A DNA stretch of 64,000 nt from Eledone cirrhosa. Taxonomy: Eukaryota; Mollusca; Cephalopoda; Octopoda; Eledonidae. Below, piece after piece: positions 56,645-64,000 of this stretch. The notes below the pieces were generated by a model. That model had not been told where the DNA came from and searched no databases. It saw only the letters and a list, made by a program, of their open reading frames with translations. Each line of letters opens with the position of its first letter. Position 1 is the first letter of the stretch. The stretch is taken from positions 20,809,795-20,873,794 of the forward strand of contig OZ024743.1 of the NCBI GenBank assembly GCA_964016885.1. Direction: 5' to 3'. Both the position numbers and the translations under genes were made by a program.

Positions 56645-59444
56645 TTTTAGTTGAGAACCCTTTAGCAGCTAATAGTGGTATAAGCTCTCTGAACTTTTTC
56701 CAACCAGTTCTGACTCTAGCTACTGTACTTTCAGAGCACCCTCCCCCACTGCTGATTTTATCGCCCAGGTAACGGAAGCTGTCCACTATTTCTATAGAAC
56801 CCTCTGCGCAATTGAAAGAGCTAGTATTTTGTGTGCACTTGCTGCTACTTATTGCACCAGAGCACCGGCCACATGTAAAATCTATGTTCTTAGTTAGCTT
56901 ACCTGTGATCCCACTACATCTTTTATGCACCCATACTTTGCATTTAGGACATAAAATGGAGTTTCTACCTACGCCTTTCCTACACACCGAGCACGACCAT
57001 TTCCCAGAAGGGACCGCCGCCTTGTTTTCTTTCCTACAAACTAGAACTTTAGTCTTAGCCCGGTTAATTTTAAGTCCTTTTGACTCTAGGCCGTGCTTCC
57101 ATATTTGGAATTTCTTCTCTAGCTCGGCCATTGATTCCGCTATGAGTGTCAGGTCGTCTGCGTATAGGAGTTCCCATGGGCAGCCGGTCTTGAACTCCTC
57201 TGTTATAGCCTGAAGGGCAATAATAAATAGTAGGGGGCTGAGAACAGAGCCCTGATGGACGCCAACTTTTACGCTAAACTCTTCACTATATTCGTTGTTA
57301 ATTCTAACCTTGCTGACTGTTTCTTTATTCATGGCTTGTATAGCCCTCACAAGCCATTCGTCAACGCCTAGTTTTCTAAGAGCCCACCAGATAATGGAGC
57401 GGGGGACTCTGTCGAAGGCTTTCTCCAAGTCGACAAAAGCTAAGTAGAGGGGTTTACCTTTAGCTAGGTACTTCTCCTGTAGTTGTCGTACTATGAAAAG
57501 AGCGTCTGTGGTACTTTTGCCTGACACAAACCCGAACTGCATTTCAACTAGGTCAATTCTCTCTCTGATTAGTTGCGCTATTACTTTTTCCGTGACCTTC
57601 ATGACCTGGTCGATTAATTTAATGCCTCTATAGTTACTCCTATCTAGGGCGTCTCCTTTACCCTTATAACAGTTAACGATGATGCTGCTATGCCAGTCCT
57701 TCGGAACAACCCCATTCTGTACGACTTGGTTAACTATGCGGGTGACCATGGTGTGTTCCACCGTGCCAGATGCCTTCAGCATCTCAGCAACTATTTCCGA
57801 AGGCCCAGCCGCCTTACCCGTCTTCATATCCTTGATTGCCTTACTTATTATACTCCCCTCGACTAACACTGCTGGTCCCTCTATTGGGTCGATATGGGGG
57901 AGACTGTCTTTCTCCCATTTATTCTCCTCATTTAGTAGCCTTTCATAGTGACACTTCCAAGCTACCTTCTTATCAGCGTCGGTGATGGCAAGTGTGCCAT
58001 CATCGTTTAGTACACACTTCTCCCCGACAATATCACGGTTTTCCTTGACGCATTGCCTAGCAATCCTGAACACCTCACGTTTTTGGTCCTCGCATTGTAG
58101 AACATGCTTGAACTTTCTTTCCTCAGCTTCCCTTCTTGCTAAGTACACTTGTCTCCTAGCTTCCCTCCTGGCCACTTGATAGTCTTCTCTACTTCCCCCA
58201 TCCCGCCATACTTTCCAAGCCTGCTTTTTGGCCTTAATTGACCCCTCCACTTTACTGTTCCACCACCATGTTACTCTCCTCCTGCCTACAGGCCTGCTCC
58301 AGCCACAGACTTCGTCTGTCGCCATCAGCAGGTTTGCTTTCAGAAATTCCCACTGTCCCTCTATATTGTCCGACTGTAAATGTTCTTCCTTACTGTCGAA
58401 AGCATCAAGTAATATGCTTTGAAATTTATTTCTGGCTGTGGGGTCCTTTAGCTTCCATATTTTTCTCCTGAGGATAGTCCTCTTTTGCTGTCGAGTATGT
58501 CTCGTCCTGACTATGAGGTCGCTAATTATCAGTCTATGTTGGGAGGTGCATTCTTCATGGGGGAGGGATTTAGTGTTTACGACAGACACTCTGTCACGTC
58601 TTCTGGTAAGGATATAATCTACCTGGCTTGTGTGTTCCCCGGATCTATAGGTGATCAGGTGATTGTCACGTTTTTTGAAGTTAGTGTTACAGATAGTTAG
58701 GTTATTTGCATCACAGAATTCCAGGATTCTGGAGCCTTCCTCATTTCTAGTACCAAACCCATAGCCTCCATGGATTTCGTCGTAGCCGTCACAATGTTGT
58801 CCAACGTGACCATTTAGGTCGCCTGCAATAATTATATAGTCACTGTCGGATATTTGGGAGGTAGTTAGCATCAGTGTCTCATAGAATCTGTCTTTTATAG
58901 TGCCGGGCAGTCCGGATTGGGGTGCGTACGCAGATATTACTGTCACCGTAGTTCTATTGAGGACAAGTCGTATTTTAATTATTCTGTCGTTCACTCTATT
59001 TACGTCTATTATCTTATCTGCCCACTTTTCTGCTACCATGATTCCTACTCCACCCAGCCCATCGTCGTTTCCCACCCAGAAAAGCTTATAACATCGTTTT
59101 TTACCCTCAATGAATCTAGCAGACCCACCCCTCCACCTGGTCTCTTGAATACAACATACATCGACCTCCTTACGTTCAAGCATTTCTACAACCTCGTTAG
59201 CGCGACCCTTTAGGGTGCCTACATTTATGGTACCAACTCTGAAGTTTTGGATTGCGTTTGGAGGGTGGGGGCGGTGGGGGGCGGGGGGAGATGGGGTTAT
59301 GTTAGCCATCCGCGGACGAAACAAAGAGGAGTGCTTGCATTCTCGTCCACGAGGTGAATTTGACTTTAACTTTGGCATTTTCGCTGAGCGTCCAGATTTT
59401 TCTCTCCCTTCCACTCTCCAGGATTCCGCAGTCCATCCATCCAT
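56589..59444 (-). CDS. LINE-A copy 2: endonuclease-RT polyprotein
   Basis: 951 codons as read, of which the last 20 or so are out of frame. Order: basic and proline-rich N-terminus (1-65); APE endonuclease (about 68-330) with 'INVGTL', 'IQETRWRG', 'SAYAPQSG', 'AGDLNGHVG', 'SGEHTSQVDYIL' and 'SQHRLIISD'; basic coiled linker (about 380-460); RT (about 530-800) with 'KAAGPSEIVAEML', 'FVDLEKAFDRVPR', 'GVHQGSVLSPLLF' and 'LLYADDLTLIAES'; then a finger, 'CSVC', 'CPKC', 'VHKRC' and 'CGRC', of PHD-like spacing (about 825-880); then 'VDSFRYLGDKISSGGGCSES'. Catalytic residues look intact. The first ATG lies in a 'gatg' repeat, so the true start is uncertain. Similar proteins are often labelled craniofacial development protein 2-like; this is a transposon product. 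One inserted base near 56650 breaks it. Confidence 0.88.
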   Translation of the reverse strand: MDGWTAESWRVEGREKSGRSAKMPKLKSNSPRGRECKHSSLFRPRMANITPSPPAPHRPHPPNAIQNFRVGTINVGTLKGRANEVVEMLERKEVDVCCIQETRWRGGSARFIEGKKRCYKLFWVGNDDGLGGVGIMVAEKWADKIIDVNRVNDRIIKIRLVLNRTTVTVISAYAPQSGLPGTIKDRFYETLMLTTSQISDSDYIIIAGDLNGHVGQHCDGYDEIHGGYGFGTRNEEGSRILEFCDANNLTICNTNFKKRDNHLITYRSGEHTSQVDYILTRRRDRVSVVNTKSLPHEECTSQHRLIISDLIVRTRHTRQQKRTILRRKIWKLKDPTARNKFQSILLDAFDSKEEHLQSDNIEGQWEFLKANLLMATDEVCGWSRPVGRRRVTWWWNSKVEGSIKAKKQAWKVWRDGGSREDYQVARREARRQVYLARREAEERKFKHVLQCEDQKREVFRIARQCVKENRDIVGEKCVLNDDGTLAITDADKKVAWKCHYERLLNEENKWEKDSLPHIDPIEGPAVLVEGSIISKAIKDMKTGKAAGPSEIVAEMLKASGTVEHTMVTRIVNQVVQNGVVPKDWHSSIIVNCYKGKGDALDRSNYRGIKLIDQVMKVTEKVIAQLIRERIDLVEMQFGFVSGKSTTDALFIVRQLQEKYLAKGKPLYLAFVDLEKAFDRVPRSIIWWALRKLGVDEWLVRAIQAMNKETVSKVRINNEYSEEFSVKVGVHQGSVLSPLLFIIALQAITEEFKTGCPWELLYADDLTLIAESMAELEKKFQIWKHGLESKGLKINRAKTKVLVCRKENKAAVPSGKWSCSVCRKGVGRNSILCPKCKVWVHKRCSGITGKLTKNIDFTCGRCSGAISSSKCTQNTSSFNCAEGSIEIVDSFRYLGDKISSGGGCSESTVARVRTGWKKFRELIPLLAAKGFSTKNERQVVRCLHTNSNVAWQ

Positions 59445-59510
59445 CCATCATATATCGAAGGCAACCGGGCAAGCGAAAGTATAGGCCTCTGGCTTATGAT
59501 TGGTCCGCGT

Positions 59511-60219
59511 ATTATATTTGAAAAAAAGGAAAAGAATTACTTCACTTGTAGTGTTAAAAATTTTTTGATTTCATGTTATATAATATTATAATATTATGAG
59601 TTGGTAGATCCAGTAAGTTCTTTGTTAACTTCGGTGGGAAGAATTTTAGAGATTCCTGGTTAACTTGGATTGGAGAACTTTCTCGCATTCGTCTGTCTGT
59701 GGCGATTGTCAAACTGAGATCAGGTTGTGTTGAAATGTGTGACTATATATAAGAGAGAGAGTTGGATGTGTCTGAGGTGTGGCGTGTGGTGTTAATGAGT
59801 GTTGATGATGATGAAGGTCCGGAGGAATTAAAGTATACTTACATATATATATACACTCAGAAAATGGGGAGGTTGTAAGATAAGGGTGTTTGAGAAGGTG
59901 GTGGTAAACATACTCTCCTGCTGATTTTATTTCATTAGCTGACCTTTGAGTATATAATGGCATAGCTGAATCAACTCTTCCAAATCAATAAAGAATATCT
60001 TCTACAAATTTCTATATCAAAGATGAATTTAGGTGCTTGTCTGGGTTTTAATGAGGTGTAAGATACATGTCTTTTGATAAGAATGGGATGACAGGAAAAA
60101 AGAAAAGAAGGATAGTTTGGGAACATTTGTCAAAGATGTGTTGTTGATATTGGTCTGGGAGAGGAAGTGTGGAGGGACATGCTGGCTCACATATTCACTT
60201 CCCTATATGTAAATATATC
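59511..60219. other. No gene recognised
   Basis: Single-copy-looking sequence. The part at 59700-59970 is open on the minus strand for 84 codons but shows no motif. Confidence 0.45.
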
Positions 60220-61009
60220 TACAGTCCATATATACTACATACAAACACATATATACATACATACATATATATATATACACACACATACGTACACATACAC
60301 ACACATATATACATATATACACACATATATATATACATACACATAAACATACCCATATATATACACACACACACACACATACATACATACACACACACAC
60401 ACATATATATACACACACACATTTTATATATATTTTATACACATATACACATACCATATATATATATATATATATACACCATACACATATACATATTATA
60501 CAAACACATATATATATATTTATATATATATACACACACATACACACATATATGTATATATATATACATACATATACACATATATATATATATCTTATAC
60601 ACATGTACACATACACACTAAACATACATATATATTATACATATCTTGTACATACAGATATACACATATATATATCTCACATACACACAAATATATATTT
60701 TCTACATACATACATATATATACATATATATATGCACACATATATATACATACATATATATATATATCCCATACATACGTATACATATATTTCAAACACA
60801 TACATATATATACACACCACATATATACACATATATTTTTTCTACATACATATATATCCTATACACACCCCATATATATATTTTTTACACATATACCATA
60901 CATACATATATATCCTATAGATATACCACACATATATCATATACATCCTATATATACACTATACATATCCTACATACATATTATATATATCTCCCACATA
61001 TATACACAC

Positions 61010-61049
<40 letters not shown>

Positions 61050-61215
61050 CCCATACACACACATATATTTTATGCATACATACACACACATATATACACA
61101 CACATATATACATACACACACACCACACCTACATATACACATATATATATTCTACACATTTTATATACACATACATACACATACATATTTTCCATATATA
61201 CACATTTTATACCTC
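60220..61215. repeat. About 1 kb of TA/CA-rich microsatellite
   Basis: Alternating 'atatat', 'acacac', 'tacata' and 'catata' runs with scattered 'ttttat' and 'tctac' interruptions. Long open frames of Tyr-Ile-His on plus and Cys-Val-Tyr on minus are artefacts of this composition. LINE-A copy 3 inserted at its right edge. Confidence 0.95.
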
Positions 61216-61516
61216 CTCACATCATCATCATCATCACCGTTTTACGTCCGTTCTTCCACGCTAGCATGGGTTAGACGGGTTGTCCTGTTGTGGGCAGTGT
61301 CTGGTCGGCTGACCATGCCTTGCTCATACAGGAACTGATCTGGCTTGATTTCTACAGCTGGATGCCCTTCCTAACACCAACCTCATTTACAGTGAGTGCT
61401 GGGTGCTTTTTCGTGGCGCCTACACGTCCACTTTACAGTGTGGGCTGGGTGCTTTTTTGCCGTGGCACCTCCACGACCACCTTGCGGTGGGGGGGGGGGC
61501 ATATTGTTTATATGCT

Positions 61517-62932
61517 TCAGCATGTACCCATGGGAGGTCGGGTACCCTGTATAACTGCATGACGCCAGAAGTCACGGTCGTGTGTCATTGACTTTGAGAG
61601 GTGTAGTTGGGTAAGGTCGGCTTTTATCACCTCATCCCTAGTCATCTTGGGTCTCCCCACTCCGCGGTTTCCATCAACTTCTAGTGCTCTGCACCTTTTT
61701 ATGCAGCTGTCATCCTTCATACGCATCACATGTCCATACCAGCGTAACCGCCTCTCCTGCACGCAGCATTTGATTCCTCTTATGCTCAGTCTCTCTCTCA
61801 ATTCCTTTATGCTTTGTCGTTCACGTATATTACTGTTACACATCCATCGGAGCATGCAGACTTCGTTTCTCTCTAATCTACGTAAGTCTTCCACCTTCAG
61901 CGCCCAGGTCTCACTACCATGCAACATCGCTGTTCGGATACACGCATCATACAGTCTGCCTTTCATTCTGAGGGAGAAGCCTTTTGCAGCTAGCAGTGGT
62001 AGTAGTTCCCTAAACTTCTTCCATCCCGTTCTTACCCTAGTTATTGTACTTTCTGAGCACCCACCTCCGTTGCTAATTCGGTCACCTAGGTAGCAGAAGC
62101 TGTCTACTGTTTCTACAGGGCCCTCCCAGAGATTGGTGGTACTTGTTTCCTGTGGCTGTTTGCTTGCTGTTTCAGCACAGCTGCTGCATGTGAATCCTAC
62201 ATTCTTAATTAAGCTTCCTGAGATCCCGCTACATCTCTTGTGTACCCATTGTTTGCATTTGGGGCAGAGAATGGAGTTCCTACCTACACCTTTCCTACAT
62301 ACTGAGCAAGGCCATTTCCCTGAGGGGATCTGGGTTCTGTTTTCTCGTCTACTTATAAGGACCTTAGTCTTTGTCATGTTGACTTTGAGGCCCTTTCTCT
62401 CTAGTCCCTGCTTCCAGGTTTGGAATTTATTCTCTAGTTCTACCATAGATTCAGCTATGAGTGCGAGGTCATCAGCATACAGGAGTTCCCATGGGCATCC
62501 GGTCTTAAACTCCTCCGTTATTGCCTGCAGGACTATGATGAACAGGAGAGGGCTAAGAACAGAGCCCTGGTGGACCCCAACCTGTACGCTAAATTCCTCG
62601 CTATACTCATTGCCAATCCTAACTTTGCTGACTGCTCCCCTATACATGGCTTGTACCGCTTTCACAAGCCATTCATCTACTCCTAGTTTTCTAAGAGCCC
62701 ACCAGATTACTGCACGTGGAACTCTGTCAAAGGCTTTCTCAAGGTCGACAAATGCCAAGTAGAGTGGCTTACTTTTAGCTAGGTACTTTTCCTGTAATTG
62801 CCTCACAAGGAAGAGGGCATCAGTGGTGCCTTTCCCTGGTACAAACCCAAATTGCATCTCGTCTATATTCACCCGGTCCCTAATCAGCTGTGCTATAACT
62901 CTTTCTGTTACTTTCATGACCTGGTCCATCAA
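61517..62932 (-). pseudogene. LINE-A copy 3: RT, finger and C-terminus
   Basis: 471 codons, continuous from the RT to the natural end. 'MQFGFVPGKGTTDALFLVRQ', 'FVDLEKAFDRVPR', 'GVHQGSVLSPLLF' and 'LLYADDLALIAES' are followed by the finger ('CSVC', 'CPKC', 'VHKRC', 'CSSC'), 'VDSFCYLGDRISNGGGCSES', 'HGSETWAL', 'RRLRWYGHVMRMKD' and 'PPMGTC'. This is the best-preserved RT-to-end segment of the subfamily. The start given is an internal Met just after the frameshift, not a true initiation site. Confidence 0.9.
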
Positions 62933-64000
62933 CTTATACCTCTATAGTTTCCTCTATCTAGTGCATCGCCTTTACCTTTGTAGCAGTTGACAATGATGCT
63001 ACTGCACCAATCTTTTGGTATGGCCCCCTCTAGTATTACCTGGTTAACGATACGTGTGGTTATAGTGTGACCTACAGACCCAGATGCCTTCAGCATCTCG
63101 GCAGCTATACCCGATGGACCGGTTGCCTTCCCTATCTTCATATCTCTGATTGCCTTACTTACTACGCTGCCGCTGACTTGTACTGCTGGTCCCTCTATAG
63201 GGTCTACGTGGGGTAGGGTCTCTTCTTCCCATGCATTCTCCTCATTTAGTAATCTATCATAATGACTCTTCCATGCATCTTTCTTCTCAGCACTTGTGAG
63301 GGCAAGCTCACCTTTATCATTCCGGATACACTTCTCTCCAATGACATCACAACTATCTCTGACACACTGCCTCGCAATCTTGAATACCTCCTGTTTCTGG
63401 TCCTCACGTTGTAAAACATGCTTGAATTTTCTATCCTCTGCTTCCCTCCTAGCTAAGTATACTTGTCGCCTAGCTTCCCTCTTGGTCTCTATGTAATGTA
63501 CCCTGCTCCCCCCGTTCTTCCATTCTTTCCATGCCTGTCTCTTGGCCTTGACTGCTTCATCTACCTTATTGTTCCACCACCAAGTCACTCTCCTCCTGCT
63601 TGAGGTCTTACTCCAGCCACAAACCTCATCCGTCGCCTCTAGTAAGTTATTTTTTAGGAACTCCCAGTTCTCCTCTACGTTAAATGTCTCTATCTGTTCT
63701 TCTTTACTGTTGTAGGCGTTGAGTAAAATATCTTTAAATCTGCTACTGGTTGAGGGGACTTTCAGCTTCCAGATTTTTCTTCTCCAGGTTGGCCTCTGTT
63801 TCAGGGCTCGTCTAGTTCTGACCGTGAGGTCGCTGACAACTAAGCTATGTTGGGATGTACATTCCTCACTAGGGAAGGCTTTTGTGTTTACGACCGTCCA
63901 TCTGTCACGTCCTCTGATGAGGATAAAATCTAACTGACTAGAGTGCTCCCCTGATCTATAGGTGATCAGGTGGTTGTCGGGTTTTTTAAAGTTTGTGTTA
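62929..64000 (-). pseudogene. LINE-A copy 3: endonuclease end, linker, RT start
   Basis: Open from the window edge (no in-frame start inside the window) down to about 62935. It holds the 'YRSGEHSSQLDFIL' end of the endonuclease, the basic linker ('REARRQVYLARREAEDRKFK') and the first RT block ('KATGPSGIAAEMLKASG', 'WCSSIIVNCYKGKGD'). At 62933-62940 one T of the 'aacttta' seen in copy 1 is missing and the frame shifts. Confidence 0.88.

Larger units (their letters stand above)
55822..59510 (-). mobile_element. LINE-A copy 2 (RTE-like), near full length
   Basis: The longest LINE in the window, about 3.7 kb. It has a coding region of about 1,080 codons with one frameshift, a 3' non-coding tail of about 380 bp and a (GAT)n end at 55822. 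Its 5' end is not marked by a target duplication; about 59510 is the likely limit, where the CpG-rich 5' region gives way to AT-rich DNA. It belongs to a different subfamily from copies 1 and 3. RTE-like assignment rests on the APE endonuclease plus RT in one frame, the short repeat tail and the 'QETRW', 'HGSETWAL' and 'RRLRWYGHVMRM' motifs. Confidence 0.9.
61220..64000 (-). mobile_element. LINE-A copy 3 (RTE-like), cut by window edge
   Basis: Minus-strand copy with GAT tail at 61220 and running past the right edge of the window. Nearly identical to copy 1 over the whole shared 2.8 kb, including the 3' non-coding tail, but with different flanks and different lesions, so it is an independent insertion of the same young subfamily. 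It has a G-run (61489-61499) where copy 1 reads a 'gtgtg' interruption. Confidence 0.92.

Noticed and set aside
56589..59444. A host gene similar to craniofacial development protein 2
   Set aside because: The protein carries APE endonuclease, RT and a repeat tail with several copies in the window, so it is a LINE product, whatever the database label.
56812..59484. Plus-strand open frames across LINE-A copies (also 51354-53414 and 61647-63937)
   Set aside because: They are antisense shadows of the LINE coding strand and lack any motif of their own.
60169..61338. Long open frames rich in Tyr, Ile, His, Cys and Val
   Set aside because: They are a by-product of TA/CA microsatellite DNA on both strands.

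Overview
The window looks like nuclear DNA of a cephalopod mollusc, most likely an octopus. It is AT-rich and intron-like. It carries many copies of tRNA-derived SINEs resembling those described in squid and octopus, APE-type LINEs whose 3' ends are runs of GAT units, and long CA/TA microsatellites. I see no bacterial, plasmid or phage features, no rRNA, no functional tRNA and no CRISPR array. The species call is inference from repeat types and one host gene.

Host gene: only one host gene is supported. Three plus-strand exons (18087-18248, 33598-33751, 39856-40036) join in phase (1, then 2, ending in phase 0) and encode about 166 residues of a Venus-flytrap ligand-binding domain of the GABA-B type (class C GPCR). 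The introns are about 15.3 kb and 6.1 kb, and all three donors read GTAAGT or GTAAG. The signal peptide, the rest of the ectodomain and the seven-helix domain were not found here. Most of the window is therefore intron or flank of this gene.

Layout: 1-18 kb holds decayed LINE fragments of three families, two clear SINEs, a perfect 210-bp palindrome (2841-3050) and a 942-bp pure CA tract (15209-16150). 18-33.6 kb is the large intron, with a SINE cluster built on one re-used target, several LINE remnants and an internally deleted CR1/Jockey-like LINE. 33.6-40 kb holds exons B and C with old SINEs between them. 40-50 kb is mostly single-copy AT-rich DNA with scattered SINEs, a 44-bp tandem repeat and a decayed LINE. 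50.4-64 kb is very different: three large minus-strand copies of one RTE-like LINE family (50431-53733; 55822-about 59510, nearly full length with one frameshift; 61220-64000, cut by the window edge), hairpin/palindromic elements set in TA tracts, and about 1 kb of CA/TA microsatellite.

How the parts relate: one SINE family ends in the same roughly 170-bp sequence and GAT-repeat tail as the RTE-like LINE, the known arrangement in which a SINE borrows its partner LINE's reverse transcriptase. The two nearly identical LINE copies at 50-54 kb and 61-64 kb carry different frameshifts, so they decayed independently after recent insertion. Names LINE-A to LINE-E and SINE-A to SINE-C are labels used only in this annotation. 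All boundaries come from reading by eye; repeat ends are good to a few bases only where a target-site duplication is stated.
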